A stretch of DNA of 64,000 bases, taken from positions 1-64,000 of the forward strand of contig CASEFA010000006.1 of assembly GCA_949287095.1 (NCBI GenBank), in the 5' to 3' direction. Made by a program: the position numbers and the translations under genes. The notes under the pieces are model-generated. The model had not been told where the DNA came from and did no database searches. It saw nothing but the letters and a program-made list of their open reading frames with translations. Positions 9,352 to 17,844 of the stretch are shown piece by piece. How positions within the stretch are numbered: position 1 is the first letter of the stretch; every line of letters begins with the position of its first letter. The stretch is from an uncultured Bacillota bacterium. Its GTDB lineage: Bacteria > Bacillota > Clostridia > Peptostreptococcales > Anaerovoracaceae.

Positions 9352-9783
9352 TTTTCCCTCCAGATATAGTGCAATTCTAATGTGTAAAGCGTACTTGAAA
9401 TTCTGTATCCCGTTAAGGCAGGGCTGTTTTTCTGCTGCAGATTGGTCGGAATTGGTCGGAATGCAGTTTTGAGCGAGAAAAGCCAAGAAAAGTTTGGTCA
9501 AATTGCTATTTTGGAGTATAAAAACCAATTTTTCTTGGCTAAACTGTCATTTTAAGAAAATAAAACCAAGATTCATTGCAGGGAAGACCCTCTTTTATGA
9601 CAAATATTTACATTTATAGCTAAAATTATATAATAAAATTTGGTTTTTATCACGTGTTTTGCTGAAAAAACCAAGATTTTTTGGTCTTTCACACTGATAT
9701 TCCGAGTTCGACCAAAATTCATCAGCTTGCTGCCCTGAGAGCGGCTGCTCAGGTAAACCGGTAAAGTGAGCCTGGCAGTTTTG
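9352..9783. other. Gene-free 432-bp gap full of short inverted repeats
   Basis: No convincing coding region. The stretch is AT-rich and contains about ten copies, in both orientations, of the cores CCAAG / TTGGTC, described in the repeat entry. The part nearest 9351 should hold the promoter of the decarboxylase, but I could not pick a convincing -35/-10 pair. Confidence 0.6.
9441..9718. repeat. Array of short CCAAG/TTGGTC repeats with inverted arms
   Basis: ATTGGTCGGA occurs twice in tandem (9441-9460). AGCCAAGAAAAGTTTGGT (9481-9498) is inverted, with one mismatch/indel, at 9524-9540. AAACCAAGATT occurs near 9562 and again near 9667, TTTGGTTTTT near 9638, TTGGTC at 9681 and GACCAAAA at 9709. 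The cores face alternately left and right at 20-70 bp spacing. The role is unknown; see findings. Confidence 0.6.
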
Positions 9784-10197
9784 TCAGTCATTTAATTTCC
9801 GGATTTCTCTGTTCATGAGACCCAGCACGCTTATGGTAAATCCGCATATTCCGGCAAATAGAAACATAACGGCCATACCGCTGCCGGGACCTTTTCCTAC
9901 GAGAACCTGCAGCGAAGAAACGAGATTGCGGTCAGTCTGCATAAATGGCTCAAATATATAGTCGGCCAGGTATCCGCCCAGCAGTATGGCCGGAGGAATA
10001 GTACTGAACTGCACGGCGTTTCTCAGTGCAAAGACCCTGCCCTGAATGTTTTCGGGTACTTTTTTATAGAGTATTAAGTTTTGACACGCCATAATAAACG
10101 GAATAGGTAAACTTGCGGCAAAAGCCGTCATAGAGCTTCCTAACTGTGAAACACTTTGACTTATCCATAAAATAATGTATTTCTTAAAACTTGTCAT
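9784..10197 (-). pseudogene. MFS transporter remnant with large in-frame internal deletion
   Basis: Frame of 137 residues. The first 27 (SFKKYIILWISQSVSQLGSS and onward) are a normal N-terminus of a major facilitator permease, the first half of helix 1. Residue 28 onward (SLPIPFIMACQNLILYKKVP) and ENIQGRVFALRNAVQF match the tenth-to-twelfth helix region of the same family, including the loop with GRVFALRNA. About 250 residues between are missing, so at most three helices remain and transport is not credible. The reading frame is intact, so the deletion was in frame and possibly recent. It is divergent from the XRE regulator gene. Confidence 0.8.
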
Positions 10198-10214
10198 TTG
10201 AATATCCTTAAAAT

Positions 10215-10237
10215 ATTATATTTGAAATGTAATTTCA
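10215..10237 (-). promoter_or_regulatory. -10 box with adjacent palindrome upstream of the MFS remnant
   Basis: TATAAT (minus strand, 10215-10220) is flanked on its upstream side by the perfect palindrome TGAAAT-GTA-ATTTCA (10223-10237), which would sit in the promoter spacer. A dimeric regulator site is plausible, and the divergent XRE gene product is the nearest candidate. No good -35 was found. Confidence 0.35.
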
Positions 10238-10373
10238 TTTGCGCTTTAATTGTAAACGATTTCCCGAATCGCCTCAAGAATAGAGTTGAAATTTCACAGA
10301 TGTAAAAGACTTTTGATAGACTTCCGGAGCTTTTCAGGTTTAAAATATCCGCATAGCTCAAAAGGAGGTCTCT

Positions 10374-11462
10374 ATGAATATAGGAGAAAAGATAAGAAAA
10401 GCGAGAGCAGATGCGGGACTTACGCAGGAACAGGTGGCTGAGGCGCTGAATGTAAGCAGGCAGACCATTTCCAACTGGGAAAACGAAAAGACATATCCCG
10501 ATATAGCAAGTGTGGTACTGCTGAGCGATGCCTACGGCGTAAGTCTCGACAGCCTGCTTAAAGGGGAGAAGCCCGGATATATCGAATATCTGGAGGAAAG
10601 CACCAATACCGTAAAAAGCAGAAGAAGACTTTCTGAGATTATAACGTTATCGGCATATATGCTCATATGGGCCATATCGGTTCTGTCGTTCTGGATTGCA
10701 GATGAGGTAGATGCGCTTGGATACAGCATTCTCGTTCTGTGGCTCATAATTCCTGTCGTAACTGTTCTGACCTCTGTTATCATCGGGGCGCGGGACTATT
10801 TCGGGAAAGGAAAGTGGCTTCTGACACTGGGATTCGGCATCATGTACATGCTGGCTCATTACAGCACATTCAGCCTGGCGAATATGGTAAGCTTCAGCAA
10901 GATAAATATGCCGGAGTTTTCCATGATGGCGGTATGCATTTTCATTTCTGCGGCCGGTATGGGCGTCGGAGAAGTGATTCGACTTATTGCAGGATGGATA
11001 GGAAAGCGTACAGGCGAGAAAACAAAAAAGGCAGTTAAAGCCTGCGTGTGCATACTGCTTGTGGCTGCCGGAGTCGCGGGTATCTATGCATGCTATGAAA
11101 ACAACGGCTGCGAGAGTACAATCGCATACAACTGGAATCTACAGGAATTTAAAGAGGCAGATCTTAAAGAAGTATATCACAGGGATTCAGGCGAAAGCTT
11201 TCACGGAGACGGCATAAGATACCACGTATTCGAATACGATGATAATGAATATACAGACGGAATGTTTGACTGGAAACCTGCTGAAGACAGCGCTTCTGCA
11301 AATACAGCTGAAGGATGGCTTGACGAAATAGGCGTATCACAAGGTCAAAGACCTGAATACGGCAACTGCACATTTTGGCGGGAAAAGAAAGACGGAAACG
11401 AACTAATCGTATTCAGAAGTGAAGCGGAGAAAAGGCTTTATGTTGCGGAAGCGTTTATGTAA
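10374..11462 (+). CDS. XRE-family HTH regulator with membrane domain
   Basis: 362 residues. Residues 1-62 are a Cro/CI-type helix-turn-helix (IRKARADAGLTQEQVAEALN, SRQTISNWENEKTYPDI). Four to five hydrophobic segments follow between about 80 and 240, and the C-terminal 120 residues are polar with two Cys (NNGCE, YGNCTFW), probably outside the membrane. HTH-plus-membrane proteins of this kind are common in Clostridia near transporters or stress genes; the signal is unknown. AAAGGAGG precedes the ATG. It is divergent from the broken MFS gene, which could be its former target. Confidence 0.85.
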   Translation: MNIGEKIRKARADAGLTQEQVAEALNVSRQTISNWENEKTYPDIASVVLLSDAYGVSLDSLLKGEKPGYIEYLEESTNTVKSRRRLSEIITLSAYMLIWAISVLSFWIADEVDALGYSILVLWLIIPVVTVLTSVIIGARDYFGKGKWLLTLGFGIMYMLAHYSTFSLANMVSFSKINMPEFSMMAVCIFISAAGMGVGEVIRLIAGWIGKRTGEKTKKAVKACVCILLVAAGVAGIYACYENNGCESTIAYNWNLQEFKEADLKEVYHRDSGESFHGDGIRYHVFEYDDNEYTDGMFDWKPAEDSASANTAEGWLDEIGVSQGQRPEYGNCTFWREKKDGNELIVFRSEAEKRLYVAEAFM

Positions 11463-11506
11463 AATGTGCCGAAGAGAGCCGTGGTAACTGACTATATGAA
11501 TTGTAT

Positions 11507-11535
11507 TTGAAATATATCAAATAATGAAGTAAAAT
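11507..11535 (+). promoter_or_regulatory. Promoter of the MNT nucleotidyltransferase gene
   Basis: TTGAAA (11507-11512) and TAAAAT (11530-11535) are separated by 17 bp, about 50 bases before the ATG at 11588. Confidence 0.6.
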
Positions 11536-11587
11536 ACAGACAAGATATCCGTTGAAAGAGAAGCATAGACGATAAGAGGGCGATGCT

Positions 11588-11926
11588 ATGTCAGGAAGTG
11601 TTTTAAAAGAAATTCTATCAAAGATATACACTGAAGTGAGACGCATCATTGACAATGGCGTTTCAGATATAATTCTGTACGGATCATATGCAAGAGGCGA
11701 CTTTGATAACGAATCCGATATAGATATAGCTGTTATTGTCGATAATGACAGACTGGATTTAAAAAAGTACAGGAAGGATATTGTATCTCTTATGAGCCCT
11801 TTAAGCATGGAATATGAGGTATTAATCAGCATAACATGTATTCCACTTTCTGACTTTGCGGAATATAAGGAGACTCTGCCGTATTATAGAAATATCGACA
11901 GCGAAGGAATGAGGGTTGCCGTATAA
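11588..11926 (+). CDS. MNT-type minimal nucleotidyltransferase
   Basis: 112 residues with the nucleotidyltransferase signature GSYARGD followed by ESDIDIAVIVD, giving the GS...DxD catalytic pattern. Small stand-alone MNT proteins are usually antitoxins that modify a HEPN RNase encoded next door (HEPN/MNT or MntA/HepT modules). No HEPN gene is present here: the previous gene is an XRE regulator and the next is RhuM-like. It is therefore either an orphan antitoxin or paired with RhuM. GAGGGCG precedes the ATG. Codon use is more AT-rich than the flanking core genes. Confidence 0.85.
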   Translation: MSGSVLKEILSKIYTEVRRIIDNGVSDIILYGSYARGDFDNESDIDIAVIVDNDRLDLKKYRKDIVSLMSPLSMEYEVLISITCIPLSDFAEYKETLPYYRNIDSEGMRVAV

Positions 11927-12002
11927 CACTTTGCTGCATGCAATAAGCCATTTTAGAACGTTATCAAATGTGATAAGTACATCTCCTAAGGAGGAATCCT
12001 AT

Positions 12003-13040
12003 TTGAAAAAGAATAGAAATGAAATATCCATACGCTCTAGCGCAGCGGAATATCTGACATACGTTGCCTCTGTTGGCGATCAGCAGGATAGTATAGAGAT
12101 GCGCTATGAGGATGAGAATATATGGCTGACACAGAAGATGATGGCCGTACTGTACGATGTGGATGTTAGGACAATCAATTATCACGTCAAAAAAATATTC
12201 AATGATAGTGAATTACAGGAGAATTCAGTTATCCGAAAATTTCGGATAACTGCCGCTGATGGAAAAAGCTACAGCACAAATCACTACTCGCTGGAAATGA
12301 TTATTGCCGTAGGTTTTAAGGTTAATTCCGAGCGTGCGGTACAGTTCCGCAAATGGGTGAATCAAATTGCAAAGGACTACACTATCAAAGGGTGGGTTAT
12401 TGATGATGAGCGTCTGAAAAATGGTGGCTCCGTGCTCACCACAGAATACTTTGATCGCCTGCTTGAACAGATTCGGGAAATCCGCCTCTCTGAGCGCAGA
12501 TTTTATCAGAAAATAACAGATATATACGCCACTGCTCTCGATTACGACCGAACTGCTAAAACGACAAAGCAGTTTTTTGCTAAAGTACAGAACAAGATGC
12601 ACTATGCAGTCCATGGCCATACAGCAGCTGAGCTGATTTACGAACGAGCAGATGCAGATAAACCTCATATGGGGCTTACAACATGGGCAGCAGCACCGGA
12701 AGGAAAGATTGTAAAAAGTGATGTCAGTGTTGCAAAGAATTATCTGAGTGACCAGGAAATGCGTTCACTGGAGCGTATTGTATCGGCTTATCTTGATTTG
12801 GCAGAAGACCGTGCGGAGCGTCACATTCCGATGACCATGGAAGACTGGGCTAAGCGATTGGACTTATTCCTGATGGCAGATGACAGAGAGGTTTTAAATG
12901 ATGCTGGAAAAATCACAGCAGAAATAGCCAAGGCAAAAGCTGAAACGGAATTTGAAAAATATCGCGTTGTACAGGATAGATTGTTCATGTCCGACTTCGA
13001 TAGATATATGCTGGAACTGGAAGAAAATCTAAAGAAATAA
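12003..13040 (+). CDS. RhuM-family protein (phage-antirepressor-like)
   Basis: 345 residues when started at TTG 12003, which follows AAGGAGG (11988-11994) at 8 bases; an in-frame ATG at 11916 overlaps the previous gene and lacks such a site. The N-terminal half contains MRYEDENIWLTQKMMAVLYDV, the hallmark of the RhuM/virulence-protein family, followed by FRKWVNQIAKDYTIKGWVID. The C-terminal half (HTAAELIYERADADKPHMGL and after) is the DUF-like extension common in the family. Such proteins occur in genomic islands of gut bacteria; the biochemical role is unresolved. It lies 76 bases after the MNT gene and may be co-transcribed with it. Confidence 0.85.
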   Translation: MKKNRNEISIRSSAAEYLTYVASVGDQQDSIEMRYEDENIWLTQKMMAVLYDVDVRTINYHVKKIFNDSELQENSVIRKFRITAADGKSYSTNHYSLEMIIAVGFKVNSERAVQFRKWVNQIAKDYTIKGWVIDDERLKNGGSVLTTEYFDRLLEQIREIRLSERRFYQKITDIYATALDYDRTAKTTKQFFAKVQNKMHYAVHGHTAAELIYERADADKPHMGLTTWAAAPEGKIVKSDVSVAKNYLSDQEMRSLERIVSAYLDLAEDRAERHIPMTMEDWAKRLDLFLMADDREVLNDAGKITAEIAKAKAETEFEKYRVVQDRLFMSDFDRYMLELEENLKK

Positions 13041-13337
13041 AGCTTCTTTGACAGATAGGTCCTGAAATAGAATATATCGGTTGTAGTCATGAAGGTTCAA
13101 CCATTTTGCAGGATAGCAGGTTTGGGTATAACGATTTTCTACTTTTCATTGAGGATTTCGTTATTCGATAGAAAATCAGGTGATGATTACAGATTATCTG
13201 GGGTGTAGAAGCTGAAAAAGTAGATTGAGATCAAAGGAAACTAGCAAAAGGTAGAACTTCGTTCAACCGAATGGCAGTTTTTGGCGTGAAAGGTAGAACA
13301 TCAATTAATGAAAAAAGTAGAACGTCAATTTCCCTCT
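13041..13337. other. Gene-free stretch before the valS promoter, with IS-end-like repeats
   Basis: No coding region is visible. It holds several copies of GAAAAGTAGAAC-like units (separate entry). A short inverted repeat GGTTG...CAACC lies near 13079-13102. Confidence 0.5.
13126..13331. repeat. AAGTAGAAC(N)TCAAT repeats, possible IS21-like end remnant
   Basis: Units read GAAAAAGTAGATTGAG (near 13214), AAAAGGTAGAACTTC (near 13247), GAAAGGTAGAACATCAAT (near 13289) and AAAAAAGTAGAACGTCAAT (near 13312). An inverted unit, TTCTACTTTTCATTG, lies near 13127. Multiple spaced copies of a short terminal repeat are a property of IS21-type element ends. No transposase frame is present, so this would be a solo end or scar. 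Confidence 0.45.
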
Positions 13338-13366
13338 TGCAACCGCTGCAAAACATTGCTAAAATA
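13338..13366 (+). promoter_or_regulatory. Promoter of the valS T-box transcript
   Basis: TTGCAA (13338-13343) and TAAAAT (13361-13366) with 17 bp spacing. A GC-rich hairpin GGGTAGCC/GGCTGCCC (13371-13392) lies just at or after the expected start site, before the T-box proper. Confidence 0.65.
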
Positions 13367-13396
13367 TACGGGTAGCCTGAAAGGGCTGCCCTTTAA

Positions 13397-13622
13397 CATA
13401 TTCTGAAAAGTTAATATGAAGCGTTTGAGAAAAGAGGAGTAGGCGGAAAAACACCTTACAGAGAATAAAGTCCGTGGGCTGAGAGACTTTAAGGGAAGTT
13501 GCCGGGCGAAGGTTGCTTTTCGAGCTTCGGTTTAATAATGAGAGCTTCGGATTCTGTCCGGAGAACGAAGGTGGTACCGCGGAAATGTTTCGTCCTTTGA
13601 TGTATGTCAGAGGGCTTTTTTA
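13397..13622 (+). promoter_or_regulatory. T-box leader (tRNA-Val) controlling valS
   Basis: The conserved T-box AAGGTGGTACCGCG is at 13568-13581; its TGGT can pair with an ACCA 3' end. Stem I landmarks are AGAGGAGTA near 13433, AGAGA near 13460, and a distal stem TAAAGTC/GACTTTA. The specifier is probably GTT (Val) at 13498-13500, in GAAGTTGCC, where GGC/GCC closes the loop. The intrinsic terminator is CCTTTGA (13594-13600) / TCAGAGG (13607-13613) followed by a T-run (13615-13621). Uncharged tRNA-Val should stabilise the antiterminator and allow valS expression. The T-box identity is firm; the specifier assignment is by eye. Confidence 0.9.
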
Positions 13623-13707
13623 TTGACAAAAGGTGAAAGCTGCCGGCAGAGAAAGCCGGGGCCGGCAGCCGACGAGCAGCGAGAAAAAGAGAAAGAGAAA
13701 GGAAAGT

Positions 13708-16455
13708 ATGCACATGAAAAAGGATATGGCGAAAACATACGACCCTAAGGACTTCGAGGAGCGCATCTATGAGATGTGGGAAAAGGGCGGCGCTTTCAGA
13801 GCCGATATCGACCCTGACAAAAAGCCGTTTACCATAGTTATGCCCCCTCCTAATATTACTGGACAGCTCCATATGGGACATGCCCTTGACCACACTCTTC
13901 AGGACGTACTCATCAGATGGAGAAGAATGGAGGGCTACAGCGCTCTCTGGCTTCCGGGTTCCGACCACGCAAGCATCGCAACCGAAGTAAAGGTTGCCGA
14001 CAGCATCAGGGAAAACGAGGGAAAGACGAAGGAAGACCTTGGAAGAGAGGAATTCTTAAAGCGGGCATGGGCCTGGAAGGAGGAGTACGGCGGAAGGATA
14101 ACCCGTCAGTGCAGAAAGCTGGGAGATTCCTGCGACTGGAGCAGAGAACGCTTCACCATGGACGAAGGCTGCAACAAGGCCGTAAGACACTTCTTCGTGA
14201 AGCTCTACGAGAAGGGACTCATCTACAGAGGAAACAGGCTCATAAACTGGTGTCCTCAGTGCGGAACATCTCTTTCGGATGCGGAAGTTGAACACGAGGA
14301 CAAGAACGGACTCTACTGGTACTTCAGATATCCTGCGGCTGAAGAAGGCGGTGAGGACATGATAGTGGCAACGTCACGTCCGGAGACTATGTTCGGAGAC
14401 GTGGCCATAGCCGTTCATCCTGACGATGAAAGATACAGACATATGGTAGGAAAGAAGGTAATCCTTCCACTGGTAGGACGGGAGATTCCAGTCATAGCGG
14501 ATCCTTATCCTGACCCTGAAAAGGGAACAGGCGCTGTTAAGATCACCCCGGCCCACGACCCTAACGACTTTGAAGTAGGACAGAGGGCAGGACTTGAAAA
14601 CCTCTGCTGCATAAACGAGGACGCCACCATGAATTCCATTGCCGGAAAGTACGAGGGAATGGACAGGTACGAATGCAGAAAGGCATGGGTAAAGGATCTG
14701 GAGGAAGCAGGATACCTGGTGAAGACCGAGGAAAAAGTAATTCCTGTGGGAGAGTGCTACAGATGCCATACGGTTATCGAGCCTATGCTCTCCGATCAGT
14801 GGTTCGTTGCCATGGAGGAACTGGCAAAGCCTGCAATCGAGGCTGCAAAGAGCGGAAAGCTCAAGCACGTGCCTGAAAGATTTGAAAAGACGTATCTTCA
14901 CTGGCTGGAGGAAATCAGAGACTGGTGCATTTCAAGACAGCTCTGGTGGGGACACAGAATCCCTGCGTATTACTGCGAGGACTGTGGTGAGCTTATCGTT
15001 TCCGAGGAAGAGCCGAAGACATGTCCTAAGTGTGGAAGCGCTCATCTCAGACAGGATGAGGACGTTCTGGATACGTGGTTCTCATCAGCTCTTTGGCCGT
15101 TCTCGACTCTGGGCTGGCCGCAGGAGACGCCTGAGCTTAAATACTTCTACCCGACGGACGTTCTCGTAACGGGATACGACATTATATTCTTCTGGGTAGT
15201 AAGAATGGTGTTCTCAGCCTGTGAAGCCATGGGCGAGCCGCCGTTTGAATACGTATACGTTCACGGCCTGGTAAGAGATGCGGAAGGCCGCAAAATGAGC
15301 AAATCCCTCGGAAACGGAATAGATCCGCTGGAGGTTATAGACGGCTACGGCGCAGACGCACTCAGATTCATGCTCACCACCGGAATCACACCGGGCAACG
15401 ACATGAGATTCAAAACAGACAGACTGGAATCGGCCAGAAACTTTGCAAACAAGCTCTGGAACGCTTCCAGATTCGTTATAATGAATCTGAAGGACGAGGA
15501 CGGAAACTTCCTTCCTATGGCCAAGTGCTGCGAGACATGCTGCGGCATGGCCTGCGCTGACGTTGACGATTACTCGGGTATGGCTCTGAGGCCTGAGGAC
15601 AAGTGGATACTTCACCAGGTTAACGAAGCCGTCGACTATTCCACGAAAGCTCTGGAACGCTTTGACCTTGCCCTTGCGGGACAGAGAGTTTACGAGCTCA
15701 TATGGAACGAGTACTGCGACTGGTACATCGAGCTGGTAAAGAAAAGACTCTGGGGAGACGACGAAGAGGATAAGAAAGTCGTAAGATTCGTTCTCGTAAC
15801 GGCTCTCAAGAACATGCTGGAGCTTCTCCATCCGTTTATGCCGTTTATCACCGAGGAAATCTGGAGCTTCCTGCCTCATTCCTCCTGCGAAACAGGTTCC
15901 GACGGAAACAGCTGGCTCATAAGGGCAAAGTGGCCTGTTTACGCCGAAGGAAGAAACTTTGCAGAGGATGCAGAGACAGTGGAAACCGCCATGGAGGCAA
16001 TCCGCGCCATAAGAAACATAAGGGCGGAGGCCGAGGCTGCGCCGTCGAAGAAGCTTACTGCTGTAATTCTGTCTCAGGGAGAGAAGCTTTCCGAGATAGA
16101 AAAAGGCGAAAGATATATAAGAGATCTTGCCAACATAACCGGGATAAAGTTTACCGATTCCAAGGCTGACGTTCCTGAAGAGGTAATGAGCGCCGTAATC
16201 GAGGGAATCGAAATATATATTCCTCTCGACGAGCTTGTTGACTTCGAGGCGGAATACGAGAGACTTCAGAAGGAAAAGACCAGACTTGAAGGAGAGGTTA
16301 AGAGAGTCAGGGGTAAGCTTTCCAACGAAGGTTTCGTCTCAAAGGCTCCGGAAAAGGTGGTAAACGAGGAAAGAGAAAAGCAGGCTAAGTACGAGGATAT
16401 GCTCGAAAAGGTTAATGAGAGACTTGCCACCGTGGCTGACAAAATAGGAAAATAG
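13708..16455 (+). CDS. valS: Valyl-tRNA synthetase
   Basis: Class I aminoacyl-tRNA synthetase charging tRNA-Val. 915 residues from ATG 13708, which has GAAAGGAAAG just upstream; ATG 13714 is an alternative, and the frame before 13708 is highly charged and unlike the family. HIGH signature HMGHA in [20 protein letters not shown] in [10 protein letters not shown], zinc-ligand pairs CPQCG and CEDCG/CPKCG, and the C-terminal coiled-coil arm (residues about 850-915). An unusual Cys-rich patch, [10 protein letters not shown], lies in the anticodon-binding region near 605. It is controlled by the upstream T-box and followed by folC, a frequent pair in Bacillota. Confidence 0.96.
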   Translation: MHMKKDMAKTYDPKDFEERIYEMWEKGGAFRADIDPDKKPFTIVMPPPNITGQLHMGHALDHTLQDVLIRWRRMEGYSALWLPGSDHASIATEVKVADSIRENEGKTKEDLGREEFLKRAWAWKEEYGGRITRQCRKLGDSCDWSRERFTMDEGCNKAVRHFFVKLYEKGLIYRGNRLINWCPQCGTSLSDAEVEHEDKNGLYWYFRYPAAEEGGEDMIVATSRPETMFGDVAIAVHPDDERYRHMVGKKVILPLVGREIPVIADPYPDPEKGTGAVKITPAHDPNDFEVGQRAGLENLCCINEDATMNSIAGKYEGMDRYECRKAWVKDLEEAGYLVKTEEKVIPVGECYRCHTVIEPMLSDQWFVAMEELAKPAIEAAKSGKLKHVPERFEKTYLHWLEEIRDWCISRQLWWGHRIPAYYCEDCGELIVSEEEPKTCPKCGSAHLRQDEDVLDTWFSSALWPFSTLGWPQETPELKYFYPTDVLVTGYDIIFFWVVRMVFSACEAMGEPPFEYVYVHGLVRDAEGRKMSKSLGNGIDPLEVIDGYGADALRFMLTTGITPGNDMRFKTDRLESARNFANKLWNASRFVIMNLKDEDGNFLPMAKCCETCCGMACADVDDYSGMALRPEDKWILHQVNEAVDYSTKALERFDLALAGQRVYELIWNEYCDWYIELVKKRLWGDDEEDKKVVRFVLVTALKNMLELLHPFMPFITEEIWSFLPHSSCETGSDGNSWLIRAKWPVYAEGRNFAEDAETVETAMEAIRAIRNIRAEAEAAPSKKLTAVILSQGEKLSEIEKGERYIRDLANITGIKFTDSKADVPEEVMSAVIEGIEIYIPLDELVDFEAEYERLQKEKTRLEGEVKRVRGKLSNEGFVSKAPEKVVNEEREKQAKYEDMLEKVNERLATVADKIGK

Positions 16456-16462
16456 CACTATG

Positions 16463-16498
16463 AAACACTGCCCGCTTTAAAAGGCGGGCTTCGTGTTT
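16463..16498 (+). terminator. Hairpin between valS and folC
   Basis: A two-part stem: AAACAC (16463-16468) with GTGTTT (16493-16498) enclosing GCCCGC (16470-16475) with GCGGGC (16484-16489). It is stable but lacks a good U-tract, so it may attenuate rather than end transcription into folC, 14 bases downstream. Confidence 0.5.
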
Positions 16499-16512
16499 AG
16501 ACGGGAAGAGAT

Positions 16513-17844
16513 ATGGGAAATACAAAGGCTGAAAATATAATACACTCCATGGATAAGTTCAGGGATCCGGAGAATCTTTCGAGAATGAGAAGGCTCATGG
16601 ACAAGCTCGGAAATCCCCAGGATAATCTGAGGTTTATTCACATCGCGGGAACTAACGGTAAAGGCTCCATTTCCAGGTTCATATACGAGATTCTGGAAGC
16701 TTCGGGATATAGAGCCGGTATTTTTACGTCGCCCTACATAGAGAGATTCAACGAGAGAATTGAAGTTGACCATAATCTTATTTCCGACTCTGACCTTAAC
16801 AGGCTGACGGATACTGTCATGAAAGCGGCCGAAGCTCTGGGAAAGGAGCTCGAAGAAGCCGGAAGCCTTGAACCGGGGGAAACTCCGGTGACGGAGTTTG
16901 ACATGATTACGGCTGCGGCCTTTCTCTACTTCAATGAGGTAAAGGCCGATCCGGTGGTTCTTGAAGTGGGTCTTGGAGGACGGGGAGATTCCACTAATGT
17001 CATAAGAAACCCCCTTGCCTGCGTAATTACCACTATTGGAATGGACCATACGGACAGACTGGGAAATACCCTGGGAAAGATCGCCGGAGAAAAGGCGGGA
17101 ATCATAAAGACGGGGTGTACCGTCATCTCAGCGGTTACCGGCGAAGAAGCAAAATCCGCAATAAGGGATAAGGCTTTGGAACAGAACGCCGAGTTTATCG
17201 ACGTGTCTGAAATAAAGACGAAGATTACGGAAAGGTCGTTAGCCGGAACCGAATTTACCGTTTCAGGCGACAAAAGCTACAGAATCAGAATGGCGGGAGA
17301 TCATCAGGTCAGAAATGCCCTTACGGCAATAAGAACGGTGGACGCCCTCATTCGAAACGGTTCGGCTAAGACGGATGAAGCTGCCGTAAGAAAAGGTCTT
17401 GCCAAGGCGGTTCAGCCGGGAAGAATGGAGGTAATAAGAAGGGAAAGACCCGTAATCGTCCTTGACGGAGCACACAATCCGGAAGGGGCGGAGGCTCTTG
17501 CGAAAACCTGCGGCGCACTCTTTGGCGGAAAACGTGTACTTCTTGTCACGGCCATGATGAAGGACAAGGACATAGACGGGATACTTTCGGCTTTTGCAAA
17601 GACGGCGGACGGGTTCATATTCACGAGGACAGAAGACCTGCGGTCGGAAGAGCCTGAAACGCTGGCGGAAAGAGCAGCAGCCTTTGGCGCTGTGGGTGAG
17701 ACGTCATGCGGCGCCGGTGAGGCGGTAAATAAAGCGTTGGAAGCCGCAGACTTTGATGTTATAATATTTGCAGGTTCACTTTACCTTATAGGAGAGGTGA
17801 GACACATTTTGCGAGAAAAGGGATTTTTGGAGGAAGAACGATGA
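16513..17844 (+). CDS. folC: Folylpolyglutamate synthase / dihydrofolate synthase
   Basis: Mur-ligase-fold enzyme adding glutamates to folates. 443 residues. P-loop GTNGKGS at 46-52, FTSPYIERFNERI, EVGLGGRGDSTNV with the catalytic Glu/Asp loop, GMDHTDRLGNTLGKIAGEKAGI, and ligase C-domain HNPEGAEALA. GGGAAGAG precedes the ATG. The 3' end overlaps the next gene by 4 bases, beginning a tight operon (folC, lipid kinase, GNAT, exporter pair, transglycosylase). Confidence 0.95.
   Translation: MGNTKAENIIHSMDKFRDPENLSRMRRLMDKLGNPQDNLRFIHIAGTNGKGSISRFIYEILEASGYRAGIFTSPYIERFNERIEVDHNLISDSDLNRLTDTVMKAAEALGKELEEAGSLEPGETPVTEFDMITAAAFLYFNEVKADPVVLEVGLGGRGDSTNVIRNPLACVITTIGMDHTDRLGNTLGKIAGEKAGIIKTGCTVISAVTGEEAKSAIRDKALEQNAEFIDVSEIKTKITERSLAGTEFTVSGDKSYRIRMAGDHQVRNALTAIRTVDALIRNGSAKTDEAAVRKGLAKAVQPGRMEVIRRERPVIVLDGAHNPEGAEALAKTCGALFGGKRVLLVTAMMKDKDIDGILSAFAKTADGFIFTRTEDLRSEEPETLAERAAAFGAVGETSCGAGEAVNKALEAADFDVIIFAGSLYLIGEVRHILREKGFLEEER

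Noticed and set aside
9352..9528. N-terminal extension of the PLP decarboxylase
   Set aside because: It would run into the repeat array, has no ribosome binding site, and the family starts at the ATG at 9351 with GGAGGG upstream.
9441..9718. CRISPR array
   Set aside because: The repeats are only 6-11 bp, alternate in orientation and have irregular spacing; no cas genes are near.
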